Shown here in pieces: positions 26,649 to 35,312 of a DNA stretch of 56,291 bases. The notes under the pieces are model-generated. The model saw only the letters and a list, made by a program, of their open reading frames with translations, had not been told where the DNA came from and made no database searches. The translations under genes were made by a program, and so were the position numbers. Numbering within the stretch: position 1 is the first letter of the stretch; each line of letters starts with the position of its first letter. The DNA lies in NCBI GenBank assembly GCA_947478175.1, contig CANJUQ010000011.1:1-56291 (forward strand), written 5' to 3'. This DNA comes from Thiotrichales bacterium (GTDB lineage Bacteria; Pseudomonadota; Gammaproteobacteria; Francisellales; CACEW01).

Positions 26649-26651
26649 AAA

Positions 26652-27002
26652 CTAATGAACAATCCGAGTGTCTTGGGGCTTAGGAAACTGCATATCTAAA
26701 TAATTCTGCGCGGCTTGTTCGATATAAGCCGAAGAGCCCCAGGTGCCTTGTTCAATCAGTAACTGTGACCATTGGTTATTCAAATTATCTTGCTGGGAAA
26801 CTAACTGGTAATACTGGATATTCAGCGCTCTTGCATGGCATTTTTGACTCACAGCCCATAGAGATTCCAGAAATAAAATTAAGCTAAAAATAATAATAAT
26901 TAAAATCGGCGGTCTCAAAAAAGTATTCATTAAAACTAAGCGCACGGCTTGGGATTCAGGGGTTTTAAAAAAATTAAAAATATTAAAAAAATCTCGAATC
27001 AT
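26652..27002 (-). CDS. ftsL: FtsL-like cell division protein
   Basis: A 116-residue bitopic protein with a short cytoplasmic N-terminus, one membrane segment (about 33-50) and a periplasmic coiled-coil. The C-terminal half has the FtsL pattern: QLVSQQDNLNNQWSQLLIEQ, then IEQAAQNYLDMQFPKPQDTRIV, close in layout to the E. coli protein (121 residues). FtsL forms the FtsQLB complex that activates septal peptidoglycan synthesis. The gene normally sits between rsmH and ftsI in the dcw cluster. Here it stands alone between a membrane protein and rsmG. An internal ATG at 26930 is a weaker start choice. Confidence 0.8.
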   Translation of the reverse strand: MIRDFFNIFNFFKTPESQAVRLVLMNTFLRPPILIIIIFSLILFLESLWAVSQKCHARALNIQYYQLVSQQDNLNNQWSQLLIEQGTWGSSAYIEQAAQNYLDMQFPKPQDTRIVH

Positions 27003-27118
27003 GTTTTATTAATTTATATAAAAATAAAGGCCGCAAAGAATATATTAAATAAAACAGACGTCATACCATTGCCTTTATAGATTTCAGTTTAAATTCCATA
27101 AGGATTATTAAAACCATC

Positions 27119-27817
27119 ATGTCTTCTTTATCTAAAAATTCTTCCAATTCTTCTCTTGAATCTTTATTAAATAATGGCTTGGAAACCCTTCAGCTGTCTT
27201 TAAATCCTCAGCAAATTTCTCAGTTATTAAACTACGTCGCTCTCTTAGAAAAATGGAATAAGACTTATAACCTCACGGCCATTCGTAATCCGCAAGACAT
27301 GCTGACAGAACATGTTTTAGATGGTCTTTCCATTGTTAATTATTTAGATCGAAAAAAAATTATCGATGTCGGTACTGGCGCTGGTATTCCAGGATTGATT
27401 TGTGCGATTGCCTGTCCTGACAAATTGTTTACTTTGTTAGACAGCAATGGCAAAAAAACTAGGTTTTTAACGCAAGTTGGATTCGAACTGGGTTTAAAAA
27501 ATATTAAAATATTAAATCAGCGCGTGGAAGACTGTCAGGAAAAATTTGAGATTATTACTTCAAGAGCGTTTACGTCTTTGACGCAAATGGTGGTCTCTTG
27601 TCAGCATTTATTAGATCAAGATCACCACGGTTATTTTTTAGCTATGAAAGGGCCATCGGTTGATCAAGAAATAGAAGCATTAAAAAAATTTCAACGGACC
27701 GAACAAAGTTTTTCTATTCAGTCCATTGAAAAAATTATTACCCTACTAAGTATTATTGAGCAGGCTGGGGAAACAGATCCAAAGACGCGTCACTGCCTAC
27801 TGAAGGTCTGCTGCTAG
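27119..27817 (+). CDS. rsmG: 16S rRNA (guanine-N7) methyltransferase RsmG
   Basis: RsmG methylates G527 of 16S rRNA. The 232-residue protein has the helical N-terminus with KWNKTYNLTAIR, the SAM-binding motif DVGTGAGIPGL, LLDSNGKKTRFL and the ITSRAFTSL motif. All of these are typical. The last 30 residues are not: the usual PGL...R-x-LV ending is missing, and about 21 residues are encoded opposite the 3' end of the convergent gene at 27753. The gene is normally next to mnmG; here it lies about 24 kb away, across the putative origin. Confidence 0.93.
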   Translation: MSSLSKNSSNSSLESLLNNGLETLQLSLNPQQISQLLNYVALLEKWNKTYNLTAIRNPQDMLTEHVLDGLSIVNYLDRKKIIDVGTGAGIPGLICAIACPDKLFTLLDSNGKKTRFLTQVGFELGLKNIKILNQRVEDCQEKFEIITSRAFTSLTQMVVSCQHLLDQDHHGYFLAMKGPSVDQEIEALKKFQRTEQSFSIQSIEKIITLLSIIEQAGETDPKTRHCLLKVCC

Positions 27818-28979
27818 ATATATGTGAACCTGCGGATGATACAGAACCATGTTCCTCGTCAAACGACGATGATGCCGGCGCTACTCTTGTTGCAGCCACT
27901 GCATGTTGGCTAGCAAATGGACTAGCAGCAGCCAGTTGTGCAAATCGAGCCTTAGGGGCGGATACAGGTACCTTACTAGATACACGCTGATTTGTTGTGG
28001 CCTGAAGGGCTGGATTGCTTATAACTACCGCACTTGGAGGAGCGCTTGGAGCTTGATAATCAACTACTGGGGCAAGTCTTGTTGCAGGCACTCCAGGCTC
28101 TACGCCAGAATATCCCGAGCCTCCTGATGGCATGCGCTCTTCGCTTCCAGCAACCACACTGTTATCAACCTCATCAGCCTTCGCATATTTTCTGCAAGAA
28201 CTAGCGCCCGCAGAACAATGCTCAAACAATTTTTTCAGTGCGATGCCTGCCGCAAAACCAGAACCAATGGCTGCAGCCAAATAAGTGGGTGGTTTATCAA
28301 AACAGAAAAATGCCACACCTAAAGCTAAGACCGCTGAAAAAGCGAAGAATTCAAACGTAAATGCGGGGTTTTGGGTTAGGCCCTTAATAAAACCGTCTGC
28401 AGCTATCTGTTGTCTCATTTTATTCGCGGCTAATGACCAGTTACCTGCTTGCGAACTAAAGAACAAGCCATTCACCAAGGGAAAACTTAGTTTTTTATCC
28501 ATATTGGAAGCAACTACTGTTCCCACAATCACTGCGGTTGCAAAGGCTTGGCTAATTAATTTTGGACGTGCTAATTCAAGCTTGGGAGCGATGCTAAGAT
28601 GGCCCGCTTTTGCATACTGAACAGAAGAAATTATCAAGTCTAAAACAACATTGACTCCGATGGATTTAAATAACAAAGGCAAGGTTGCTGGACCAAATTC
28701 CCATGCAAATAATGAAGCTACCATTTTTTTGTAACTGTCATGATCTTTTTTATCTTCATGAGCGGCTAAATAAAAAACAGTCGCCATCGTCGCAATGACT
28801 GAAAGTTCGAGCATTTTACGAACAGCCAAAGCTGCATAATTTAGGCGGTTTGGATTGAGGGCTCGTGGTGCCTGGATGGATTGACCCCACTCTTGGACGG
28901 CTGCACCATAATTGGGTTGTACTGCTGTTGACAAAAAAGGTTGTGCTGATCGATTAGCTGATTTATTAAAAGATGACAT
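27753..28979 (-). CDS. Multi-pass membrane protein with PSAPP motif, effector-like
   Basis: A 408-residue protein of unknown family. A polar N-terminus of about 48 residues precedes several hydrophobic segments between about 52 and 250, including VALGVAFFCF. These are followed by a long Ser/Pro/Ala-rich tail of about 145 residues. The tail includes APSAPPSAVV, a P(S/T)AP motif as in the protein at 25305, and ends in Ser-rich repeats. The ATG is preceded by GGAGTG and four A's. Its 3' end overlaps rsmG by 65 bases in the opposite direction. Disordered tail plus membrane domain is common in secreted effectors; the role is inferred. Confidence 0.75.
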   Translation of the reverse strand: MSSFNKSANRSAQPFLSTAVQPNYGAAVQEWGQSIQAPRALNPNRLNYAALAVRKMLELSVIATMATVFYLAAHEDKKDHDSYKKMVASLFAWEFGPATLPLLFKSIGVNVVLDLIISSVQYAKAGHLSIAPKLELARPKLISQAFATAVIVGTVVASNMDKKLSFPLVNGLFFSSQAGNWSLAANKMRQQIAADGFIKGLTQNPAFTFEFFAFSAVLALGVAFFCFDKPPTYLAAAIGSGFAAGIALKKLFEHCSAGASSCRKYAKADEVDNSVVAGSEERMPSGGSGYSGVEPGVPATRLAPVVDYQAPSAPPSAVVISNPALQATTNQRVSSKVPVSAPKARFAQLAAASPFASQHAVAATRVAPASSSFDEEHGSVSSAGSHISSSRPSVGSDASLDLFPQPAQ

Positions 28980-29086
28980 TTTTCACTCCTTAATATTGAT
29001 ATAAATATCTCTTGCAAAAGTCGGCGGGAGGTTACTCTTCGGAGTAGGTGTGTCAACCTTTTTTCAGCAAAAAAAAAGTAAAAAAA

Positions 29087-29105
29087 GCCCGCCAAAAGGG
29101 CGGGC
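29087..29105 (-). terminator. Rho-independent terminator of the hxlR gene
   Basis: A GC-rich stem (GCCCGCC pairing with GGCGGGC around a small AAAA-type loop) is followed on the minus strand by a run of T's. It lies 38 bases after the hxlR stop and is oriented to stop that transcript. Confidence 0.85.
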
Positions 29106-29142
29106 AGTTAGGAGGAACTCTGTGAGATTTTTGCGTCTGTTC

Positions 29143-29616
29143 TTAGGTTTTTTTATTTTTATTCTTTTTTATTAATTCTTTAGGCTTTTTTAGTTTCTTG
29201 GAAATCTTGGGCGCCACTATATCTGCCCCCCAATTTCGTACTTGTTCGATTAATAACTCTAAAGACTCTCCCTTCTCTGTCAGCGTGTATTCCACTTTAG
29301 GGGGAACGACCGGATAAACCTTACGTTCGACCATTTGATCTTTTTCTAATTCTCGAAGTCGCATGGCCAGCATCTTTTGGGTAATCCCTGGCAACAGCTT
29401 TTGCAATTCCCCAAAACGTTTCGTGCCACTGAATAAATGATGCACGATCAACACTTTCCATTTCGCCCCAATGAGCTCTAACGCTGCCGTGACCGGACAG
29501 GCCACTGAGCCGTTTTTGCTCGGGTCCTCGCTCGAGTCAGTGAGATCATCCGCAGACACTTGAAGCTCCAAATTATTTAACTGGCGGTAATTTAGCTTAT
29601 TTATTCTGTATGGCAA
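29143..29616 (-). CDS. HxlR-family transcriptional regulator
   Basis: A winged helix-turn-helix regulator of the HxlR type. Residues ~38-125 show CPVTAALELIGAKWKVLIVHHL, KRFGELQKLLPGITQKMLAMRLRELE and a beta-wing ending PKVEYTLTEKG. Members often respond to thiol or aldehyde stress through the conserved Cys near the start of the domain (present here). The C-terminus is Lys-rich. The longest frame starts with TTG at 29616. A GTG at 29559 with GGAG upstream gives a more typical length and may be the true start. Target genes are unknown; both neighbours are separated by terminators. Confidence 0.88.
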   Translation of the reverse strand: MPYRINKLNYRQLNNLELQVSADDLTDSSEDPSKNGSVACPVTAALELIGAKWKVLIVHHLFSGTKRFGELQKLLPGITQKMLAMRLRELEKDQMVERKVYPVVPPKVEYTLTEKGESLELLIEQVRNWGADIVAPKISKKLKKPKELIKKNKNKKT

Positions 29617-29752
29617 GTTTTTATACTAAATATTTTTAATATATTTAATTTATTAAAAATAATAGGTATCTAATTGATATGTTAAATAATAAATAGATAG
29701 TTAGTTTAAAAAATATATTTAAAATTAAAAAAAACCTAAAAAATAGGCAAAA

Positions 29753-29776
29753 AAAAGCCCGGATTTCCGGGCTTTT
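29753..29776 (-). terminator. Terminator downstream of pnp
   Basis: AAAAGCCCGG and its complement CCGGGCTTTT enclose a four-base loop. T-runs on both sides make it usable in either direction. It lies about 150 bases after the pnp stop, beyond a repeat element. Confidence 0.85.
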
Positions 29777-29798
29777 AATTTAATGTTGTAAAGGCGAC

Positions 29799-29859
29799 CC
29801 CCTCTCTGTCCCTCAGGCAGAGCCTTCGGTCCTGTCTCTCCCGCAAGGGGAGAGACGAT
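29799..29859 (+). repeat. CCCCTCTCTGTC palindromic repeat, copy 3
   Basis: This copy begins CCCCTCTCTGTC and ends GGGGAGAGACGATT, with the same nested hairpins as the copies at 40 and 13207. It lies in the pnp 3' untranslated region between the stop codon and the terminator. Confidence 0.85.
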
Positions 29860-29928
29860 TCCAGCAGTAGGCGGGGCCACATTTCAAGACAGTTGTTACG
29901 AGATCATTGCCAAAGGCAAAATAGATTT

Positions 29929-32070
29929 TTACCGATCAGAATTATTATCTTCTGCAGCCATCTGACCGCCTTCTTCTTCGCCGCCTTCCATCAACGCTTT
30001 CATACTTAAACGAATGCGTCCTTGGCGATCGATCTCAAGAACTTTGACATCAACTTCTTGACCAACGGCTAAGTAATCTTCCACACGGTCGACTTTCTCA
30101 TGAACGATTTGTGATACATGAACCAGGCCATCTTTGCCCGGTAAAATATTCACAAACGCACCGAAATCAGCTAACCGCACGACTTTACCGCGATAGACTT
30201 TATTCACTTCTGCTTCTGCTGTGACCGCTTGAATACGAGCAATCGCTTTCTCAGCGGATTCTTTGTCTGTTGCGAAAATCTTGATGGTTCCATCATCTTC
30301 GATATCAATCATGACGCCGGCTTCTTCCGTAATAGAACGGATCATTGCACCGCCTTTACCAATCACTTCACGAACTTTGTCTGGATGGACTTTGATCGTA
30401 TGAATACGAGGCGCATAAGGAGACAAAGCTTCTGGGGCAGATAAACACTCATTCATGAGGCCCAAGATATGCATCCGGCCTTCTTTCGCCTGAACAAGCG
30501 CCGCTTCCATAATTTCTTTGGTAATTCCAGTGATCTTGATGTCCATTTGAAGCGCTGTCACACCATGGGCGGTTCCAGCCACTTTGAAATCCATATCACC
30601 CAAGTGATCTTCATCGCCCAAAATATCAGTCAGAACTGCAAATTTATTGCCTTCTTTGATTAAGCCCATCGCAATCCCTGCAACTGGCGCTTTAATCGGA
30701 ACACCTGCGTCCATCAATGCCAAGCTTGCGCCACAGACAGTCGCCATCGAACTGGATCCATTAGATTCCGTAATATCTGACACAACGCGCAAGACATAAG
30801 GAAAATCAGCATCTGCAGGCAAGACAGGCGAAATCGCACGACGTGCCAGGTTTCCATGGCCAATCTCACGACGTTTTGGCGAGCCCATTTGACCCGTTTC
30901 GCCCACGCAGTAAGGCGGGAAGTTGTAGTTCAACATGAAACGGTCTTCATGTTTTTCTTCCATCGCGTCAATTAATTGCGCATCCCGATCATTACCTAAA
31001 GTCGCCGTGACAATCGCTTGTGTCTCACCGCGTGTAAATAAAGCCGAGCCGTGAACACGAGGGAGTAAATGTTTTTTGATATAAATCGGACGAACTGTTC
31101 TGGTATCACGACCGTCAATTCTTAGTTCGCCATTCAAAATAGAATCCCGAACATGGCGAAGCTCTAACTGGTGAATAATGTCTGTAATGTCATCTGCCAA
31201 GCCTGCAGGAGAATTTTCTTGAACTAAAGCAGCTGTCGCTTTAGCACGCGCTTGGTCTAAACGCTCATAACGAGTTTGCTTATCATGAATAGCATAAGCC
31301 GCTTTGATATCTTCTAAGACGCTGGATTTAACTTGTTCAATCAAACTTAAATTTTGCTCAGCCGGCTTCCAATCCCAAGAAGGCTTGCCACAAGCTGCTT
31401 TTAGTTCATTGATTGCTTTGATCGCCACTTGCATATGCATATGACCAAATAAGACAGCCCCTAACATGACTTCTTCAGGAAGCTGATTGGCTTCTGATTC
31501 AACCATCAAGACTGCATCCGCGGTTCCAGCAACAACCAGTTCAAGATCAGATGTTTTTAAAGCTTCACGAGAAGGGTTTAATAAATATTCGCCGTTTTTA
31601 TAGCCTACTTTTGCGCCGCCAATCGGTCCCATAAATGGCACACCAGACAAACTTAAAGCCGCTGACGCACCAATCATCGCAACGATATCAGGGCTGATAT
31701 TCGGGTCATAAGACAAAACCGTCGCGACGATTTGAATTTCGTTAAAAAATCCTTCTGGAAATAAAGGACGAATCGGACGGTCAATCAAACGCGCAATCAA
31801 AGTCTCATGATCTTGAGGACGGCCTTCACGACGGTTAAAACTGCCGGGTACACGACCTGCAGCAAAAAGTTTCTCAATGTAATTAACTGTCATGGCAAAA
31901 AACTCAGCACCCGGCTTAGGTTCTTTCATGGCAACGACGGTTACTAATACAACGGTTTCACCCATGGTCACCATGACAGCGGCGTTCGCTTGTCTAGCAA
32001 TTCCACCTGTTTCTAAAGTGACTGGCACGCCACCGAAATCGAATACTTTCTTAAATACTTTCACACACAT
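29929..32070 (-). CDS. pnp: Polyribonucleotide nucleotidyltransferase (PNPase)
   Basis: PNPase degrades RNA phosphorolytically from the 3' end and is part of the degradosome in many proteobacteria. The 713-residue protein has two RNase PH-type domains, with [22 protein letters not shown] in the first and [25 protein letters not shown] in the second. It also has a KH domain ([19 protein letters not shown]) and an S1 domain ([21 protein letters not shown]). The annotated ATG is at 32070, but a GTG two codons later (32064) has better spacing to the AGAAGGA site. It follows rpsO, the usual order. Confidence 0.97.
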   Translation of the reverse strand: MCVKVFKKVFDFGGVPVTLETGGIARQANAAVMVTMGETVVLVTVVAMKEPKPGAEFFAMTVNYIEKLFAAGRVPGSFNRREGRPQDHETLIARLIDRPIRPLFPEGFFNEIQIVATVLSYDPNISPDIVAMIGASAALSLSGVPFMGPIGGAKVGYKNGEYLLNPSREALKTSDLELVVAGTADAVLMVESEANQLPEEVMLGAVLFGHMHMQVAIKAINELKAACGKPSWDWKPAEQNLSLIEQVKSSVLEDIKAAYAIHDKQTRYERLDQARAKATAALVQENSPAGLADDITDIIHQLELRHVRDSILNGELRIDGRDTRTVRPIYIKKHLLPRVHGSALFTRGETQAIVTATLGNDRDAQLIDAMEEKHEDRFMLNYNFPPYCVGETGQMGSPKRREIGHGNLARRAISPVLPADADFPYVLRVVSDITESNGSSSMATVCGASLALMDAGVPIKAPVAGIAMGLIKEGNKFAVLTDILGDEDHLGDMDFKVAGTAHGVTALQMDIKITGITKEIMEAALVQAKEGRMHILGLMNECLSAPEALSPYAPRIHTIKVHPDKVREVIGKGGAMIRSITEEAGVMIDIEDDGTIKIFATDKESAEKAIARIQAVTAEAEVNKVYRGKVVRLADFGAFVNILPGKDGLVHVSQIVHEKVDRVEDYLAVGQEVDVKVLEIDRQGRIRLSMKALMEGGEEEGGQMAAEDNNSDR

Positions 32071-32100
32071 GTCCTTCTGAATTTTTAATCGATCTAAAGC

Positions 32101-32124
32101 AAAAATCCCGCCGGGCGGGATTTT
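32101..32124 (-). terminator. Terminator/attenuator between rpsO and pnp
   Basis: AAAATCCCGCC and its near-adjacent complement form a stem of about nine pairs with a short loop. A T-run follows on the minus strand. It lies 16 bases after the rpsO stop and would end or attenuate the rpsO message before pnp, as in E. coli. Confidence 0.85.
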
Positions 32125-32139
32125 AAGATTGGGATTGAA

Positions 32140-32409
32140 TTAGCGACGTAGACCTAATTTTTCAATCAACTGGCTATAACGCTCTGCATTCTTCTTTTTT
32201 AAATAATCTAATAAAGAACGACGCAAGCTCACCATCCGCATCATACCGCGGCGAGAGTGATGGTCTTTCTTATGGGTTTTGAAATGATCGTTCAGATCAT
32301 TAATACGAGCAGTTAACAACGCGACTTGAACTTCAGGTGAACCCGTATCCCGTTCAACTCTTTGATGTTGTTTCATGATTTCGACTTTCTGTTCAACAGA
32401 AATGGTCAT
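32140..32409 (-). CDS. rpsO: 30S ribosomal protein S15
   Basis: Ribosomal protein S15, an early-binding protein of the small-subunit platform. The 89-residue sequence starts [17 protein letters not shown]. It has the conserved [34 protein letters not shown] and [14 protein letters not shown] blocks. The ATG at 32409 is chosen over longer upstream forms because it follows an AAGGAG ribosome site and gives the exact family length. pnp is downstream with an intervening stem. Confidence 0.97.
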   Translation of the reverse strand: MTISVEQKVEIMKQHQRVERDTGSPEVQVALLTARINDLNDHFKTHKKDHHSRRGMMRMVSLRRSLLDYLKKKNAERYSQLIEKLGLRR

Positions 32410-32448
32410 CTTAAGACTCCTTAAAGATATAAATAAAATAAACTTAAA

Positions 32449-32454
32449 ATTATA
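32449..32454 (-). promoter_or_regulatory. Candidate -10 box of the rpsO-pnp promoter
   Basis: On the minus strand a perfect TATAAT lies about 40 bases before the rpsO start. A good -35 hexamer was not found at the usual 17-base spacing, only ATGACT-like sequence. It would fit the rpsO promoter position. Confidence 0.4.
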
Positions 32455-32602
32455 AGGCCCGATCAAGACCCAGTCATATCAATACTTTTGGGGCTTGTTT
32501 TTGAATAGCCCATTTAAGGGTGAGCCAATTCAAGGCGCGGATTGTACGGAGGGCAGGGCCAGATAGCAACGGAAAAAATACAGGGTAAAATTATCTTAGT
32601 TT

Positions 32603-33328
32603 TTATTTTCTCACCCAAAAATACTTCAAAAAAGTACATCGAGCATTCATCCAGGCTAGTTTCAATCCAGCCAAGCCATCTAAAAAACCTAACTTAATTA
32701 AATAACCCCGAATAAACGCAAAACTGCCTTTAATCAACCCAATATAAAACCCGCCCATTCGGCCCTGCTGTCTTAATTTCTCAGCACCCGCTTCGGCATA
32801 AAGCATGACCTTATGGTCTATTTCAGATTGATCCAAATAAGAAAAATGGAGCATGGTATTTTTAAGTTTTCCAATAGGCCCTGATATTTTTAAATTCTCA
32901 TGGACAATGGCATCATCAAATCGGCCAAGCATTCTTTGAAAAAGCCGAACCTTACAATCATTTCGCCAATCGCCAAATTTAATTTTTTGACCCAAAAAAT
33001 AAGGCTCAAACGGAATTTCATAAGCGGCATAATTTTTATTTTTAATCACTTCTTGGATTTCTTTGGCTAATTCTGACGAAACTCGTTCATCCGCATCAAT
33101 CGACAAAACCCAATCCCCTTTGGCATGGCTTAAAGCGCGATTTTTCTGAATTCCATAACCTTGCCAATCGGTTTGAAAGACATGCGGGGTATATCTTTTA
33201 ACAATTTCAACCGTCCGATCTTGGCTCCCAGAATCTAAAATAATAATTTCATCTGCAAAAGCGATAGATCGCAGACAATCTTCGACCATGCCGGCTTCGT
33301 TTCTGCAAATTAAAATCACACTGAGCAT
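32603..33328 (-). CDS. Family 2 glycosyltransferase, WaaE/KdtX-like
   Basis: A 241-residue GT-A fold enzyme. The start (LSVILICRNE) and the DEIIILDSGSQDRTVEI and LSIDADERVSSEL segments carry the nucleotide-sugar and DxD-type motifs. VHENLKI in the middle is a family signature of the LPS core beta-1,4-glucosyltransferases (WaaE/LgtF type). The role is likely adding a hexose to the LPS core. It lies three bases after the O-antigen ligase gene, supporting an LPS function. The exact sugar cannot be told. Confidence 0.85.
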   Translation of the reverse strand: MLSVILICRNEAGMVEDCLRSIAFADEIIILDSGSQDRTVEIVKRYTPHVFQTDWQGYGIQKNRALSHAKGDWVLSIDADERVSSELAKEIQEVIKNKNYAAYEIPFEPYFLGQKIKFGDWRNDCKVRLFQRMLGRFDDAIVHENLKISGPIGKLKNTMLHFSYLDQSEIDHKVMLYAEAGAEKLRQQGRMGGFYIGLIKGSFAFIRGYLIKLGFLDGLAGLKLAWMNARCTFLKYFWVRK

Positions 33329-33331
33329 TAT

Positions 33332-34573
33332 TTAATGCTCTTTTTGAGCGTTATAAAAACAACTCAAAACCAAGCCCAAAATCATCATGCTCATCAAGGC
33401 ATGCTCATGGTGAAGCGTTGTATTCACAAAACCAATTCCCACATCGGTAAACCAGGCACAAAGCGCTGCGCCCCATAAGGCCCAATAAAGCTCTGTGCTT
33501 TTAAAACCAGGACGACTTTTAATTAAAAAGACTAACCAGCTCACTAAAAATAAAATCAGCCCAGCAAAACCAATTAATCCCGTCTCTGCCAATGTCGTGA
33601 AATAAACATTATGGGCATGCGGTGCAAAACCATAGCAAGGGCGAATTTTATTTGGCTGATTTTGATATTTTTCGTCAGACCATTTTTGAATATTTTCAGG
33701 CGTCGCAGCAAAACGATAATTATGACTGCCAAAGCCGACAATGGGCGACTGCTCAAACGTCAGCCAAGCCGAATGCCAAATACATTCACGCGCATCGCTT
33801 CCCGTCTTCTCTAAATTTTGCTGCCAAACTTCTTGTCTTTGCAAAACAAACGGATGCATCACAAAGGTTGCCACACCGGCTATTACCAAGAGTCCTAATA
33901 AAACCCCTGTGATAGCTCTAGATCGCCACCAATAAATAACCCCTAGAACAAATACAATAACAAACGCTGCGCCAAAGCCAGCTCTTGAAGCATCAATCAA
34001 TAATCCAAAACAAATCAGTCCTAATAAAACAATAGAAATAATTCGCAAAGCCCAGGCTAATTTTTGCCAAAAAGCCAATAAGAAACTTAAACCCAACCCT
34101 AAAACTAGATCCATAAAAATGGCCGTATGATTTCGCTCACCCAAGGCTTTAAAATAAAAATGAGTAATATCATGACCTGCTTTAAGGTACGCATGGTAAG
34201 CAAAGGGAATGCCAGCAACTGTTGTTAAGACAGCAATAATCATCAAAGTAATTATTTGCTTGGGCGAATATTTTGTCCTGGAGACCATCCACAAAACAGA
34301 GGTATAACGCAGTAAATCAAAGCCCCCTGAGAATCCATGGCCCTGTAAAGAATTAACGCCATTAATAATTAAATCTGTGAGGATCCAAATGACAATAACA
34401 CTATCAAACCAGCGCCACGGGCCACCCCAGTTTTTGTTCCCATTCTTATCAGTGGCCCGATTGATTAACCAAACCAATGTAAAAATTCCATACAGGATAT
34501 TTTCGGGGGCTAAAAAATGTGGAATACAGGCTAAAAACAAACAAAAAATCACAAACTCGATTTGATATCTCAT
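33332..34573 (-). CDS. O-antigen ligase-like (WaaL/Wzy family) protein
   Basis: A 413-residue polytopic membrane protein with about ten to twelve hydrophobic segments and one large periplasmic loop around residues 240-320. That loop contains SDARECIWHSAWLTFEQSPIVGFG and HAHNVYFTTLAETGLIG, typical of the Wzy_C domain in O-antigen ligases and polymerases. A ligase would join O-antigen from its lipid carrier to lipid A-core in the periplasm. The neighbouring WaaE-like transferase favours the ligase reading, but polymerase cannot be excluded. Confidence 0.85.
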   Translation of the reverse strand: MRYQIEFVIFCLFLACIPHFLAPENILYGIFTLVWLINRATDKNGNKNWGGPWRWFDSVIVIWILTDLIINGVNSLQGHGFSGGFDLLRYTSVLWMVSRTKYSPKQIITLMIIAVLTTVAGIPFAYHAYLKAGHDITHFYFKALGERNHTAIFMDLVLGLGLSFLLAFWQKLAWALRIISIVLLGLICFGLLIDASRAGFGAAFVIVFVLGVIYWWRSRAITGVLLGLLVIAGVATFVMHPFVLQRQEVWQQNLEKTGSDARECIWHSAWLTFEQSPIVGFGSHNYRFAATPENIQKWSDEKYQNQPNKIRPCYGFAPHAHNVYFTTLAETGLIGFAGLILFLVSWLVFLIKSRPGFKSTELYWALWGAALCAWFTDVGIGFVNTTLHHEHALMSMMILGLVLSCFYNAQKEH

Positions 34574-34635
34574 GAGGCTTCTCTTAAAAAAATTTGCGAG
34601 AGGTTAAAGGGCGTTATTATTATCCAATGGGTAGG

Positions 34636-35043
34636 CTAACAAAACGGATTAATAATTTTAAGACTTTTTATTTTTTGACCGTGCTGCATATCTTCACTGT
34701 ATAAAATTTCTACATTTGCATGGAGGCTGACTGAAATAATAAGACTGTCATAAAAACTGTACTTATATTTTTGAGCGATCTTTATCGCCTCCTGAATCAT
34801 TTCCACAGAGATACTGACAACCTGCGTCCGAGAATTTAAAAGCCCAATCCACTGAACAACCAAATCAGGTTCCAGTTTAAGTTTTTTCAAACATACCTGA
34901 CTTACTTCGGTTAATACTTGAGTCGATAAAATGGGGCTTTTATCTAAAAGATCCTGAGCGACGGATTTTTTATCTAAATCATCACCCAAAGCATAAATAA
35001 CAACATTTGAATCTAAAAAAAACTTACCTGGCATTGGCGTCAT
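34636..35043 (-). CDS. PIN-domain toxin (VapC-like)
   Basis: A 135-residue PIN-domain ribonuclease, the toxin of a type II module. Conserved acidic residues are visible: Asp in FLDSNVVIY, Glu in LTEVSQV, Asp in YDSLII and Asp in SEDMQHG. This matches the four-acid active site. It overlaps the antitoxin gene by 20 bases, a sign of translational coupling. A second ATG at 35034 is an alternative start. Whether it targets tRNA or rRNA is not visible. Confidence 0.9.
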   Translation of the reverse strand: MTPMPGKFFLDSNVVIYALGDDLDKKSVAQDLLDKSPILSTQVLTEVSQVCLKKLKLEPDLVVQWIGLLNSRTQVVSISVEMIQEAIKIAQKYKYSFYDSLIISVSLHANVEILYSEDMQHGQKIKSLKIINPFC

Positions 35044-35272
35044 CTCGATTGAATTTGTATTTGCCTAATTTGACAGTGACTCCATTAGAAAAATCTCGCA
35101 AAGACTGTGAAGGCAATCCCAGTACTTTTTGATGGAAAGTTTCTATATCAATCAACACGGCAATAGGTTCATCTGACCGGCGAATAATAACGGATTCATG
35201 TTTAAGGCTAACCAAATTAAGAATGCCGCCTAAATTTTGACGAAAATCCATCGCAGAAATTTCACGAATCAT
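35024..35272 (-). CDS. Phd/YefM-like antitoxin
   Basis: An 82-residue protein with the Phd/YefM fold. The N-terminus SAMDFRQNLGGILNLV and the strand SVIIRRSDEPIAVLIDIETF match the DNA-binding and dimer part. The C-terminal 25 residues are charged and probably wrap the PIN toxin. It precedes the toxin, the normal order. It likely binds the AT-rich stretch at 35273-35312 to repress itself; this is inferred. Confidence 0.88.
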   Translation of the reverse strand: MIREISAMDFRQNLGGILNLVSLKHESVIIRRSDEPIAVLIDIETFHQKVLGLPSQSLRDFSNGVTVKLGKYKFNRDDANAR

Positions 35273-35312
35273 GATGAGACACTCACTATGTTAATTAATA
35301 TAATTGATACAA

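Larger units (their letters stand above)
29617..29928. other. Non-coding gap between hxlR and pnp
   Basis: Just over 300 bases without a gene. Starting from hxlR it holds a very AT-rich stretch (29620-29750) that probably carries the hxlR promoter, then a bidirectional-looking terminator, then a CCCCTCTCTGTC repeat and a short AT-rich lead into the pnp stop. Nothing else was seen. Confidence 0.6.

Noticed and set aside
28285..28620. Plus-strand open frame opposite the membrane protein at 27753
   Set aside because: It is the antisense shadow of hydrophobic codons, without a ribosome site.
28989..28997. CTTAATATT, an exact match to the PmrA half-site known from Legionella/Coxiella effector promoters
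   Set aside because: It overlaps the ribosome site of the minus-strand gene at 28979, so it lies too close to the start to be a promoter element, and no second half-site is found.
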